55,053 nucleotides of DNA from Elysia marginata (taxonomy: Eukaryota > Mollusca > Gastropoda > Plakobranchidae). Shown here piece by piece: positions 1 to 12,198 of the stretch; within the stretch, counting starts at the first letter, position 1; each line of letters opens with the position of its first letter. Location: NCBI GenBank assembly GCA_019649035.1, contig BMAT01003775.1, positions 690,923 through 745,975 on the forward strand, in the 5' to 3' direction. The notes beneath the pieces are model-generated. The model saw only the letters and a program-made list of their open reading frames with translations, ran no database searches and was not told the DNA's origin. The translations under genes were made by a program, and so were the position numbers.

Positions 1-57
1 AGTAGTAGTAGTAGTAGCAGCAGTAGTAGTGGCAGCAGTAGTAGTGGCAGCAGCAAT
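1..57. repeat. AGT/AGC/GGC-type trinucleotide microsatellite at left edge
   Basis: Interrupted (AGT)n with AGC and GGC variants. The same trinucleotide family occupies the right edge of the window. It lies in the intron upstream of the first visible exon. Confidence 0.9.
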
Positions 58-252
58 TGTTTCAACCATTCAATGCTAAATTGTATCTCTTTTTGTAAAT
101 ATGAGCCTTAATATTGAGAGATCATGCTTTGTTTTTGGATTTCATAAGAACCTCTTAAAAATTATTGGTTTTTATTTTTTTTCAATATAAAATTGTTATT
201 TTTAGTTGCAATCACATATTTAAAGTAACAATTTTCTTTTCTTATCTCCCAG

Positions 253-454
253 GCTATTGTACAAATCTATTGACTCACACACAGAGGGAATGGGTCCCAT
301 ACAGAACTACCAGCCTGCAATTGCCATCTTCTACTTCATCTTCATTATTGTCATTGCCTTTTTCATGATGAACATCTTTGTGGGTTTTGTGATTGTCACC
401 TTCCAGAATGAGGGAGAGCAAGAGTACAAAAATTGCGAGTTAGACAAAAACCAA
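253..454 (+). CDS. Cav1: Cav1 alpha1, exon 1 of window: end of repeat III pore and IIIS6
   Basis: The exon runs from an acceptor (ctcccag) to a donor (CAA|gtgagt). Its first base completes a codon begun in an upstream exon outside the window, and it ends in phase 0. It reads [12 protein letters not shown], then the IIIS6 helix with [17 protein letters not shown], then the start of the III-IV linker ([15 protein letters not shown]). These stretches are near-identical to IIIS6 of L-type channels from flies to humans; IIIS6 lines the pore and forms part of the dihydropyridine site. At the position where vertebrate L-type channels have the drug-binding tyrosine before IIIIAFFMMN, this protein has phenylalanine ([11 protein letters not shown]). 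The gene continues 5' of the window. Family assignment is secure; the drug prediction is inference. Confidence 0.95.
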
Positions 455-845
455 GTGAGTCAAAATTATTCTCCTGGAAGTTGGACAATTAGATTAGAAC
501 CATTTGAAGTACATTTTACTTTTCTTACCTTAGAGTAACAATAAATTAAGGTTCCTTTTTGGAGACGATGAAAAAATATTTTTAAAACAGGAATATTTGT
601 TGTAATGCAAGCTCTGCAAAGCTTTTTAAGTATAAAGACTAAGTCATTATAGACTTAAGAATTGTTACCTCAGACTAGATGTTTGTTTATATACATGCAA
701 TCAGACTGGGGCTGATTCAAGTTTGAGATAGAAAAAAAGTCTTAGTGATATTTGAATTTCTCCAAACATGAGAAAATAAGGCCTGGGTGTATCTTTTACA
801 ATCCCCTGTTGAACTTTTTGTTTCTCTCATTTCTCCAACTTTCAG
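455..845 (+). other. Intron 1
   Basis: gtgagt to ttcag. AT-rich, with no repeat or ORF that I can support. Confidence 0.85.
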
Positions 846-1004
846 CGTAAGTGTATTGAATTTGCCTTGCGTGTAAAGCCAACCAGGCGCTACATCCCCA
901 AGGCTAGGTGGCAATACAAAGTGTGGTGGTTCGTTACCTCCCAGGCATTTGAGTATGGCATCTTTGTCCTCATCATGATCAACACAGTTGCTCTGGCTAT
1001 GAAA
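846..1004 (+). CDS. Cav1: Cav1 alpha1, exon 2: III-IV linker and IVS1
   Basis: 53 codons, phase 0 to 0, between ctttcag and AAA|gtaagt. It begins [19 protein letters not shown], the conserved III-IV linker of Cav1/Cav2 channels, and runs into IVS1 ([21 protein letters not shown]). This short linker joins the two repeats on the cytoplasmic side. The boundary positions match the vertebrate exon structure as I recall it. Confidence 0.95.
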
Positions 1005-1517
1005 GTAAGTTCCTAATAGGTATGAAAACTAGCTTGGACTCTCTACTTGTGACATAATTGCGCTGATTCATTTCTTTGAAGCAAAGATTTTCACATGTAG
1101 ATAAGGCAAACTATTCTACGCATTGCTAACTGCCTTTTGATCCTTATCTTTGTAATTTTTAGAATTCGTCTTATAAGCTGTTCATGTCTAATTAAATATG
1201 CAATATGTCCATTGTTTTATCACAAGACAAGATGATGACCTCATTGTAGTCCTATAACCATCAGGTTTTGGGATTAGTCATGACCCATTTAATGTGCCAC
1301 ATACATGGTTTTATAGAGCCTCTACGGAGTAGATGAATGCTACTTTATCAAGTTATAAACATCTTACTGACAAGACATCAAGTTTTTTTAAATTTTCTAA
1401 AACCGAAAGTATCTTAGCTATGAGAAACGAAAAACTAAGAGCCTCCATCATATAAGGGATAAAATACATATAGATTTTCATTCAATTATTGATACATTTC
1501 ATCCATTATATTTCCAG
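1005..1517 (+). other. Intron 2
   Basis: gtaagt to tttccag. AT-rich; I see no recognisable element. Confidence 0.85.
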
Positions 1518-1628
1518 TATGATGGGCAAAGTCCAGCTTACTCAGACGCATTGGACTACCTCAACATCATATTCACTGGCGTCTTTACAGTGGAGTTTGT
1601 CCTCAAGCTTGCAGCTTTCAGATTCAAG
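1518..1628 (+). CDS. Cav1: Cav1 alpha1, exon 3: IVS1-S2 loop and IVS2
   Basis: 37 codons, phase 0 to 0. It starts [16 protein letters not shown], the extracellular S1-S2 loop, and continues through IVS2 ([21 protein letters not shown]). The Glu in TVEFVLK belongs to the charge-transfer network that stabilises S4 arginines in voltage sensors. Donor AAG|gtaatg and acceptor tttccag are both sound. Confidence 0.95.
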
Positions 1629-2737
1629 GTAATGTGCTTATAACGTTGAGATAGAGAAAGGCAAAGCTTGTAGCAAACAAGTCAAGTTAATCTGATGAAA
1701 CTTTATACGGTAAAATTATTAAGTCATATCATCAAAGAGGGTTCCATATACAAGAGAAACAAATCATCTTTACAATGTACATGAATATCTTTCCAGAATA
1801 TAAAAGATTCTGATTATTTAATGAGATTTCCACCTTAAAAATCTTCCTTGAAGTTGTTATTATTTTAAACAAAAAGTGCACAGCATTTTTGACTAAGGTG
1901 CCCATTTTAATAGATTGCCTTAAGCACTTTAGTTGGCATCCCTGATGGCCATTGCATTATACCTTATGGACACAAAGAGGAGAGGCATATAAATAGCTTG
2001 TCACTCTAACATAATGGCAAGGTCTTTCTTTATCTAAAGCAGGTACTTATTTAATGCCTGAGTCCTATGTAACAAATGAAACATCCCTTACATAGAAGCA
2101 GTGAGACACTGTTATTGTGTTTATTTATACCTCTTTGCTATGCAGGGTGACAAGCCAAAGAGCAGCCTAATCAGTGTCTAAAAAGCGATTACATTCCTCC
2201 ATTACCTATTAAAATGCACTGTTTTGACATTTACTGTGTAGCGTCTTGGTTTAATGGTAGATGCTCAGCTTTGGGACCGAGATGGCTTAGGGTTTGAGGA
2301 TTTGAGTCCTGCTTTTGGCAGGTCAACGCTAAGTCCTGGAGAAAGACTATTTACACATATTTCTTTGTCTCACTTATGCATTAAAGAGTACAATGACTGT
2401 AGACAGTGAAAGACCTTGTCAGTATATTAGAGTGATGCACTCACTTGCTTCTCCTCTGTGACTTCAGAGGGTAATTTGTTTTTTAATGGACCATTCAAGA
2501 AACCATGTGAAGCCCTTAGAGCATTTGAGTAGATTAAGCCCTACATTAGAGACGCTCTTAACTCTTTACTTTAACTAATAAATCAGAAACATTGAGTATT
2601 ACAAAACATTTGACAATATTATGACTTTAACTAAGGAGATTAGTCTCATAGTTATCATAATTGCTTAAACTTTTAATTTTTTTTTCATCAATCTCCCAAA
2701 TAAAAAGGGTGTTGTTTTTCTTTTTATTCATCTTTAG
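1629..2737 (+). other. Intron 3
   Basis: Contains one family-A SINE (2241-2580). The rest is unremarkable AT-rich sequence. Confidence 0.85.
2241..2580 (+). mobile_element. tRNA-derived SINE, family A, copy 1
   Basis: The head has an A-box-like TGGTTTAATGGTAGA and a B-box-like GGATTTGAGTCCT, as in RNA polymerase III internal promoters. The body (GAAAGACCTTGTCAGTAT, TTAGAGTGATGC) and the tail (CTTTACTTTAACTA) recur in the copy at 32181-32480. The spacing and decay argue for a SINE rather than a functional tRNA gene. Boundaries are approximate. Confidence 0.7.
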
Positions 2738-2821
2738 AACTACTTTGGAGATCCATGGAACGTTTTTGACTTTGCTATTGTTCTGGGCAGTTTTATAGAC
2801 ATCATATATGCAGAAGTGAAT
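2738..2821 (+). CDS. Cav1: Cav1 alpha1, exon 4: IVS2-S3 loop and IVS3
   Basis: 28 codons, phase 0 to 0, between atctttag and AAT|gtaagt. It reads [20 protein letters not shown] then [16 protein letters not shown] is the hallmark S2-S3 loop to S3 segment of L-type repeat IV. The exon ends at the start of the IVS3-S4 extracellular linker, which is the position of alternative exons in vertebrate Cav1 genes. Confidence 0.95.
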
Positions 2822-5511
2822 GTAAGTTTTTTTGGTGTATGAAAACCCAGTCTTTTTTTTTCTTCAAGCATCTCTATTTCCCTTTGTATATATATGCTAT
2901 CGTCTTAACAAAATATTTTGACTGCAAGTAATAAAATGTTATAACAGCTTTGACTTTATTTATACTTGCTTTTTATGATTGATCTGTCACTAATGTCATA
3001 CCAAAACTTTTGTCCAACCTCTAGTATTTGCTAATTTGTCATTTGTTTGTATTAACAGCTTTTTGTAATTTGATTTTCAATTGAATATAAACGCTTTTTT
3101 TTTCAGTGCTGCAGCGCTAATTAATTCACAGATAACCTATAATGTCGGCCCAGGCATTGTTCCTCAGCTTTTTCCTGCTCAATAATATTTATGTTTAAAG
3201 ATTAGAAATTTGCAGCTCTATTGAATTGTTGAAACAATGTTTGCTTTTTCTACTTGGGAGTTTTGGTATGACTTTTTAAGTTTTTTTGTTGTTTGACAAC
3301 TGAATGCAAATCAAGGCACCATGAAAATTACCAAATTTGTCAACATAAGGAGCAGTAGTCAACTCAGCAAAATCAAAATATGCTTGATCCAAATTCCATG
3401 AACATGAAAATATTATTAAGATACGAGAGTTGGACAAACCGCAACTTTATCATTAGGCCCAAGTTTAGCTGCCATCTTTACTGTGAAGTCTTTGCCATAT
3501 ATGTTCATGTTTAAGGCATATTTCACCGTTATTGCATTTGTCTTATCATTTCGTTACAATGCCTAGGTTTGCAACATTTTGTATAAAAAACTTAGTCACA
3601 TATCATGCTATCACTATTAAGTATCCTCTCAACTGGAAAACAACTGTCCTCTCCGGGAGAAGGGAACAGTGCTACAGGCACTGCATTTTTTTATTGTTGT
3701 ACTAACCAAAATAATTCAGGGGCTGCTTTGTCTAATTCTATTTATGTATTCTCACAAGTAACAAACCAAAGTCTGCCTTGGTGTACAGAACTTTATTGTT
3801 TCATCGGTCAAAGCTATGAACTATAATGAAGTCAACTTAAGATAAACTCTTGGTTAAGATCAACTGGATTGCTTGACCCGTTGCTTTATTCTTTATAATG
3901 TTACTGCTTAGTATAAAATTTGAATGAAAAGAAACTTTTGAATTGGGTACAGAGGGGTTTATCTTTAGGGGATGTAACTGTAATAGGGTTTTTTTATAAC
4001 TTGCTTCTTTTCAACTTTTTTAATGATGCCATGGAGCAAGACAGCTTTTTGTCTCTCTTTATGATACTTAAATAGAATTACAACGTAAGTTTTCAAAGGT
4101 GCCTTTTTTAGCACAACAGCTTTTATTCAACAAAGGGTGGGGTTTTTTTTCCTTTTAAATACAGTGCTGAATCTGTCTTTTCTTCTGTTTCTCAATGGCT
4201 GCTTAGTATCATTTATACAAACTAATCAAATTTTATTTATCAGAATATTTACCTCTCTATTTATTTTAACGCAGTCTTTGCTCTAACACCGCTTTGTATT
4301 CCTTTAATTAAAGAAACTTGATGTTATGAAAATTGTAGCGATAAAGTTTATATTGTGCTCTATTTAAAAATAAGTTTAGCAGATGAGGCTAAAGAGAATG
4401 AAATGCTACAGCTCTGTAACTGTAAGCTGGTTGTTAACTGCCACCTTTAAATGGATCAACTTTGGACACTATCTTTTTATTATTTGATAATTTTTCTTTA
4501 GGTTTTTTTTATCCCCGTATCTAAACTCAGATTATCCAGAAGTAGAGAAAAAGCCATCTTAGTAAATAAATAAGAATAGAAATTGTGTCAATGGGTCCAT
4601 TTATTCAATATGACAGCCATGTTATGTTTACTTCCGAAAAATATCAGGCCTAGCTTTAAGTCCTTTATTGCTGATGTATTAATGTTTTCAAAAAAATGGT
4701 TGGCCTGCTATTTAATTACATAATACATCAAGGCATGTGCTCTAATTACTCATAGTTGCTCTTAAAATTATAATTGGCTGGCTAATTTGTGTTAAGTGTC
4801 AAGAATAAAAGATATGTACAACAATATTTTGTAGCATGACAACAAGCACATTATTGTTATAAAATGTAATGGTTTGCAATTTTTGGGGGGAAAAAATGTC
4901 TTTAAAGTTAATTTAGTAAGATTTATAATTTGTGACATTTCTTTCAAGTTCTGTGTATGAGCAAGACTTATTCACACTAAATAGTTTCTTCCATTCTCCA
5001 TGCTCTCAACCCAGCAGACACTGTGATTGATTTAGTATTCAATGTTCGTTAACATTTTTATCTATTGTGGTTCTCAGCAAAATTAAACAAGGTTCTTTAA
5101 AATAAGCATTCTTGTTGATCAGGCAATCTTCGTTGTAGGTTTTGAGCAGCAAACGTTCTAAATTTTTTTTTTCAAAAGTTTTAACCCTAGAAAAAGAGCA
5201 ATAGTTATAAGCTGCTCGGACCAAATTTAAAAATCTCTCTAAACCTGCTTCTTTAATGTGAGTTTCATCCTTATTAAAACTTAACTCCATGGAAGGCAAT
5301 TCGCTATGCGTAGATTCCTATAGTGTGCCTGTGTAAGCTTATTAAAAAACTGTAGAGTCAGATTTAGTCTGAGACCTGAACCATTTGTTTATGTGAAAAG
5401 CCTTGAAGTATAACAGCAACCATACTATACTAAGTGAGCAGTTTATAATTATTACATGAACCCTTGAACCATAACATCAACCATAACCTAAACCCTTCTT
5501 CCCTCTTGCAG

Positions 5512-5529
5512 AAACAAGTATACCACCAG
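5512..5529 (+). CDS. Cav1: Candidate 18-nt microexon, IVS3-S4 linker (KQVYHQ)
   Basis: An excellent acceptor (ttcttccctcttgcag) is followed by 18 open nucleotides and then a consensus donor (CAG|gtacag). The length is a multiple of three and the flanking exons 4 and 5 are both phase 0, so insertion would preserve the frame and add six residues to the extracellular S3-S4 linker. No protein homology supports such a short piece; a chance pairing of sites is possible. Confidence 0.35.
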
Positions 5530-7707
5530 GTACAGACACCAGCTCTCAACTCCCTCCTTCATTCTCTCAATGCTGTCCATTTTGCATCCTTTTACTTTCG
5601 TCTAATAATAGCCATGTATTTTAATTCTTTTCTTCTTCTTCTTCTTTGTGTATGCCACCACTTTTCGTTCCTCTCACTTCACTCTGTTGCCCGATCTGAC
5701 TGAAAATTGCATTGTAAATTTATAGAAATTAGAGGCTGAGCATTCTTTCTTTTTAGTTCATACTCTAATCCTGTCTTACTTGCTAATAAGTTTACTGATA
5801 CTTTTAGAGGCTCATTGTGGCGAAAACGATATCACGATTGTAGAATTTTCAGACTGTGCAATAAAAAGCAACGTGTGTTTCATGTAGAGAGACTCTTAGT
5901 AAATCTTTTTCAAGCATTTTTTTTTGGATGAGAGATTCTCACACTAACCGACTCTTTCAAATCCCAAAATGTTTTCAGCGAAATACATGTAGATAGAGCG
6001 AAGCCGTAGTATAGATGGATGTGAGTTGGTTGGTTCTTGTTTTCCAATTTAAGCGCTGTTTAAAGGCACTCTTGTCTAATGGGCAAACGCATGAGATACA
6101 AAAACTAAACATGAGGCGTTTAAGAATTACTTGAGTTCGCTTTCATTAACTAACTACATAAATGCTGATCTTCTACTTCCATCTCACTGCAGCTATGTCC
6201 TGCATCATAATCATAATTATAATCTGTACACACTTGTCTGTGACCAGTATCCTATAATCAAGTTTTATATATTTTAAATGTCTTTACCTTCATATTTTGT
6301 CTTCTGTTTTTGTTGTGTTTACATAGCATAACAATGTAACTGATAGATAATTGCAATTTGTTTTTCTTTTCTTTCCCTTAAGTTTTTTCAATGGCACTAA
6401 GCAGGAATCTTAATTTAGAGTCGGTCAAATTTTTCATCCTGTCAAGGCATCTTTGTATAATTACACTGTGAACATTAATAGGATGTTGCAGCTTTTCGCA
6501 ATGCAATCCTTAGAAACTCTAAATAGGTTTTAATATCGCATAAATGCTAAGCTTTTATTGTAAGCATAAGGCTCATAATTATTTAACTCACCAAAGTTGG
6601 CGTCACCATGTAAAAATCACCATATAAAATAATCGTAGTGCCGAGGTATTCTGTGGCAATTGTAGACTTTCCAAGAACAATGGCAATGTCACAACTGTCA
6701 TTATGGGCCACAAGTACTCTTTTTTATCCCTGGCTTGAAGCTGCTGAAGAATAAGGGACACTGTGGAAGCCCTGGGTTTCTTGTGAGCACCATTCAGACT
6801 AACATTTTAACCAGCATTTTATTAATACTAACATTTTCCATGGTGTTTTCTATTTGAAAAACCTTGAAAGAATATGGTGAGGGGTCTCTCCTTAAGAAAA
6901 TTGCATGAGGAGGCGTTCAATTCTCAAAATCTGAGTGGTAGTTGGTAAAAATATTATTTTGAATGTAGAATTTGGTTTTGGCTGCCTGTGGTTTTTTTTC
7001 CAGGTTGTTGGGAACGGTGTTGCTGCTTCTTGCAGACTTTGGGATGGGAATTGTTGCTTTGTAGGTTTTTCGGGAATAAAGGTTATTCCTTATCCTTGCC
7101 TTTGTAAAATGTGAGAATGTGCCAGATCTTCATTAGGGTAACTGTGCAGTTAAAATTTAATTGTAATGTAAAAGAAATGTAGACCAAAGACGGGTTTATA
7201 TGCATCGCAGAGATATCACAAAGTGTTTTGCCTTTTAGCAGACAGGCAGTAACATGGGTACATTCTGTAGTGTTCTCGGTCTCAAAGCTGTAAATGGGGG
7301 AAAGTTCTGCCATTTCAAAACACTTAAAATCTCATTAAGGGTTTGAGTTTTTTAGAGTATGGATAAATATTCGGCTACTGTGAGAAACCTTAAGAAGAAA
7401 GGGGTTGGATTTGAAGACCTGAGTAGAGGGCTTCGTTTCGGTTCAGATAATATTATTCAAAGGTGCAAAATATTCAAAAGGGTTGCTTCTGTTTAATTAA
7501 ATGGCGTCTTTGGCTTTGAGAAAAGACTTCGTCCTTCAGTTGTGAGATAACAGTGCACTATTGAGACAACGGAAGCTGATTTGTAAAATATTCAGTAGGG
7601 TTAAACTTGGAATGTAAGGTATTTGTATATAAATTAGAATCTGTTTCGGACTTCCACTACCGGTAGGCCTAATTACTCTTTGAACTGCTTTCATTATCAA
7701 GAAGGTT

Positions 7708-7710
<3 letters not shown>

Positions 7711-7770
<60 letters not shown>

Positions 7771-7793
7771 GCTCTCCCTCTCTCTCTCTTTCT
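7711..7793. repeat. (CT)n microsatellite
   Basis: Nearly uninterrupted CT dinucleotide tract, followed by a looser CT/CTAT-rich stretch to about 7865. Confidence 0.95.
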
Positions 7794-8561
7794 TAAACTA
7801 TCGATTTATCTATCTAGCTTTCTGCCTAACTATCTCTCAATCTATCTATCTGTCTCTCTCTGTCACTGTCTTTGCGTGAGTTTGTTTCAATGTTTCATTG
7901 TCATTACGCCTATCTTTTTTCTGTCTTTCTTTCCCTCTCTCCCCATCTTTATGATTTATTTCCAGCTTTGCCTCTCTTTTTCTGTAAATACCTTTTGTAC
8001 TTTCATCTTTACTTAACATAAACAATCAGGCCCCATGTAGAGCTACAATTTTAAAATATTGAACGGTTCTTTAAAAATTTTGTAACTTTTTAACATCTTG
8101 AGCTTATATTTCGTGAGAGCTTGCGTGAGTGTGGTTTAACATGCTGTGCAAATCTTACTAACATCACGCGATTTTTCGAAGTCCTTTTTTTCGTGCAGCA
8201 AGTGTTATTTTAATATACCAGCACACAAATCGACATTCACATTATATCTATTGTAATCATCGACTTTGCCTTCAACTGTGAATTGTATGGTCAATACTAA
8301 TGCCTTGTTTATGTTCAGTTTTAACATTTTGTCTGTCACCACAGTATAATATATAGTGATAGGTTTGCTCTGGATGTACGATACGTATGTTGCATTTATA
8401 TCGAAAAAATTAATATTAAATAGGTACAAGCGTTACCCAATTCTTACTCAGTAATTTTGGTAAGGTATTTTAACATTACTAGAGTTTGAGGTTACTCTTG
8501 ACTGCAAATTAAAATAACAGAGATGAGGAGTATGGAGGAAATTGATTTAAAAAAGAGAAGT

Positions 8562-8690
8562 AGGAGGAGGAGAAGAAGAAAAAGAAGAAGAAGAAGAAGA
8601 AGAAGAAGAAGAAGAAGAAGAAGAAGAAGAAGAAGAAGAAGAAGAAGAAGAAGAACTAGAAGAAAAAAGAGGAGAAGGAGAAGGTTAGTT
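8562..8690. repeat. (GAA/AAG)n purine tract
   Basis: An almost pure purine strand with an uninterrupted GAA run of about 75 bp around 8580-8654, then GAA/GGA variants. Poly-Arg and poly-Leu ORFs here are artefacts of the repeat. Confidence 0.95.
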
Positions 8691-9496
8691 GGAAAAGGGA
8701 TATATAAATAAGATATTAATAAAAAGCAGGAGCACAATTATGCATGTTAAGACAGAAGGGAGTTGAGGCGCAATAGCTAAGAAAGAAACGAAGTTAAAAG
8801 TCTAAGTGAAATCAAGGAAGATAATATATACGAGGCCAAGAACAAGAAAAGCGAAATGTTATGAATAATTTTATATAATAACATAGTTCTCTTTCTTTTC
8901 TGATGCACTTAATCCAACCTAAAACTTTGTCCCATTCTTTGTATGGTTATGTATTAAATGTAACACAATGATGTGTGTAACTAGGAATGCGTATTAAATT
9001 ATCTAAGCACTAAGCGTTACAGCATATTAGATTTATTTATACTGCTCGTTTGTTGCGTCTTGCATAACGTCTCACATGTTTGCAATGAAATGCGTAGTCA
9101 TTGTTTCTAATAATATCCTTTTCTCACCAGATTATGGATGTGTTTGTGTATTAGTAAGATTGCCAATTATTTTTTCGCTAACAATGCTTTTTATTTGATT
9201 TTTGCCATGACAATTTTTCATAACAACTACGTACGATTTTCTAATTTTATGTAACTGCCTTTTTACAAATATGATTTTATTTGCCTTGGCAGTTCATTTT
9301 TAGTTTGTGTGAAAATCTTGACTTGCTTGCCTTTTAATTTTCAACCTGTTTTGGTTATTTCAATTTGGTGTTATGTTAACTGATATACATCGTTTTTCAT
9401 GATATTTATATCTCAAACAATTTGTGCTTTTTTTTTTCTAAATTTCCCATTCCAAATCTAACTTCTGCTTACCTAGAGAATGGAGGTTGGTACACG

Positions 9497-9545
9497 CACT
9501 CTCTCTCCCTCTCGCTCTTTTTCTGTCTGTCTGTCTGTCTGTCTC

Positions 9546-9598
<53 letters not shown>

Positions 9599-9800
9599 CT
9601 CTGTTTCTCTCTATCTCTTTATCTATCTATATATCCATCCATCTATCTGTTTCACTCCCTGCCTTTTTTTCCTTTTTCATTCTTCTTTTTCTTCATCCTC
9701 ATCACTCCTCTTACTCTTCCTCCTCCTCCTTCTCCTCCTCCTCCTCTTCTTCTTCTTTTTCTTCTCTTTTATCTTTCTCTGCCATTTATTTTTCTCTCTG
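9497..9800. repeat. Pyrimidine-rich compound microsatellite
   Basis: CTCT, CTGT and TCTA stretches followed by CTC/CTT-rich sequence. Long Ser/Leu/Phe ORFs in all three frames are repeat artefacts. Confidence 0.9.
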
Positions 9801-11244
9801 TTTGCTCTCTCTATTTAATTATCCTCTCCCTCCTGTGTAACCAAGTAGGTCGTTGGTTCTGGTTATTTTCCATGAAATTGCATGCTATATCTTTTTCCTT
9901 GTCATGTTTAAATTAGAATCTTCCTAAAGCTTCGCCCTGACCCGCTTTCAAAGTCCTCTAGACCCACAGAGTTATATTAATAGCAATCTTTGCCTAGACC
10001 ATAACAAATATTCTTCTGTACCACTGTACTCTATCTCATGGCCGCCGTCTGGTTTGAACTTTAAGCGCTCTCTTTTTTTTTGATAAAAGCAGTGAAAAGA
10101 ATGGCCAATCATGTTTCAAGTAGTTAGGCCACGTGACTATAGCAGCACGGATCTCATGATATGACTAGCTTCTTGATCTTGAAATGTAGTAAGCGATGGA
10201 GTTTGGCCATTTTTTAAGGATATTTTGTCTTCTCTTAAAGAGAGAGCTGCATATTTATTGTGAGGTTTTGGTGTTGTCTTCTTAAAACTGTCACAGTTTT
10301 GTGACTTTCAGTCGTGTTGACGTTCCGTATGCCCAATGATAATGCTTGTTTGGCAATTAATTGAGGGAGTCATTTACTGCTCCATACGAGACTACCGCAA
10401 TGACCATTTCCTTTTTATCATGATACATTTAAGTTAGCTAGTGTTAAATTCTAGTACTTTTAGCTGGATGGGTGCGTAAGCGAATGTTGTGAAGATTCAT
10501 TAGTGCTTGATTGTGTTGGCTCTAGTAAAAAATAGTCTATAAGATCTTTTTGTTTCATGTTGGGAGCCCTTCTTGTTTTTTCAATGTAAAAAGTCTTTTT
10601 TAAATCTTGTAACCTTTGATTCGTTGTTTCAAGATTTTAGTGATTTCAAACTGTTATCCTATTCCAAAAAGTAGGCTTACATTAGCCGGTAGGTTAGGTC
10701 AGTGTCATATCGTGCTTCTGGGTAAATGTTGTTTTTGTTGCTTTGGTTTTTGTAACCTTTGAAAAAAGAGATAGTTGAGGCCCACGAATCTTATAGCTGT
10801 TATCTAGAGCCCGGGTTAACTTTAAAAGATATTTTTTAAGTAATTTTAGTGCGGCATTAGATTAAAGGGTCCCTGTTTCAAACTATTGCTTTCCTTACTC
10901 ACCACCGTTTCGTGGAATCGCCAAGTCGACATTAATGTGGTGGTTAATCTTGAATAAGGAATCGCGCTTTTGTCGCATTAAGATATTCATTACATAATCT
11001 TAAACCTCCTTATTCACATCCTAGTGGCTACTCTCAGAGATTTGTGGATCCCCTGTAATAACAGATGCTTGTAGTTAATATAGAAAATGTGAAAACAGTT
11101 ATTTGCAATATATTGTTTGATCCAATCTCTACTATTTTTTTTTCTTTTCAATTAAAAGAAGATTGTGAAAAAGAGAAAGGAGATGGATAAAGCGTTACAC
11201 CGATTACGACAGCCTTATCGACATTGGACTTTACATCTTTACCC

Positions 11245-11505
11245 CAGCAGGCCTATACACATTATAGAGAGTTCAAAACATATATCAGAGCATTACAGTG
11301 CAGTTCCCTGTTAAGCACTAATTTACGAGCACTCTACCAATTATTTCAAGCACTGCCTTTATTAAGTTAGTGAAAAAAGTGTCGATAAAATGCTTTCCAA
11401 AGGCAATTACATCACGAGACGTGGTTGGGATCGAACCTGTAAGCGCTCGATGGGTCCGACGCGCAAAACACTGACTGATCTATGCTGCACCGCACCGCGG
11501 TTATA
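11245..11505 (-). mobile_element. tRNA-derived SINE, family B, copy 1 (reverse strand)
   Basis: On the minus strand the head has an A-box-like stretch (TAGATCAGTCAGTG) and a clear B box (GGTTCGATCCC). Downstream it carries TGTAATGCTCTGATATATG and TGTATAGGCCTGCTG, matched in the copy at 46698-47023. It has no intact tRNA cloverleaf. Limits are approximate. Confidence 0.65.
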
Positions 11506-12183
11506 AGTGTCGCAAAAGTTAAAATTATCTTAATGAAAGACCATATTGTCATGGGTGAAAAATAATGATGATGATGCGATTGTTGTGTCCCATTCACTGT
11601 CACTCTGGTGTACTAGTTGTCCTCCCTGTTTCGATGTTTCCTGTTCCTGTTTTGTTTTCTAGTTCTATGATTGATAACGAAAGGAAAGTCTTGATTGTTT
11701 TGTTTTATTCTGGGGTTCAAAATATGCCTCTTAAAATCTTAGGCTTTTTAAGATAGCTCTTGTAGAGGCATGCCCTTAGCTTTGATCCACCAAGAGAAGG
11801 TTACTGTCAGCCCAGAATGACATTGATTGATTTGTTCTAGGGTTTTGTAGTCGTTAGCTGGTTTGTACGGTTATATCTATAACCTAGTTCTCAGTTTGGC
11901 GATTGTTTGTGTAGTTCTTAGTTTGGTCAGAAATAATATGAACTACATTATCTTGAAGCGCATTTTAATACATTTTGTTTTGTTTAGTGAGAGTCGCAAC
12001 TCGTCTTTTTTATGATAAAGATTCGTTTTAGTTTTTGTCATTTTTCTTTCGTTTTTTTTTAATACTTTGCTTTGGACCAATCATGCTGTATGTTTGTGCC
12101 ATACTTAAACCCGTGTCAATAAATACTAAACCCTTGCAATAAGAACTGTTTGTATTGACTAACCCTCTCTGTGCTGCTCCCAG

Positions 12184-12198
12184 CCTGACGACGACACT
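12184..12198 (+). CDS. Cav1: Candidate 15-nt microexon, IVS3-S4 linker (PDDDT)
   Basis: A strong acceptor (ctctctgtgctgctcccag), 15 nt reading Pro-Asp-Asp-Asp-Thr, then a consensus donor ACT|gtaagt. Phase 0 on both sides, so it fits between exon 4 (ending EVN) and exon 5. Vertebrate Cav1.2 has an optional exon at exactly this linker, and linker length tunes activation voltage in Cav1 channels. The acidic composition suits an extracellular loop. Transcript evidence would be needed; I rate it the better of the two candidates. Confidence 0.55.

Noticed and set aside
8492-8737. Poly-Leu (minus) and poly-Arg (plus) ORFs
   Set aside because: Both are translations of the GAA microsatellite, with no non-repeat coding signal.
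9422-9916. 164-codon ORF and two overlapping ORFs rich in Ser/Leu/Phe
   Set aside because: Open in all three forward frames because of CT repeats; not a gene.
11400-11505. Possible tRNA gene on the minus strand
   Set aside because: Good B box but no cloverleaf, and it continues into a body shared with another copy, so a SINE.
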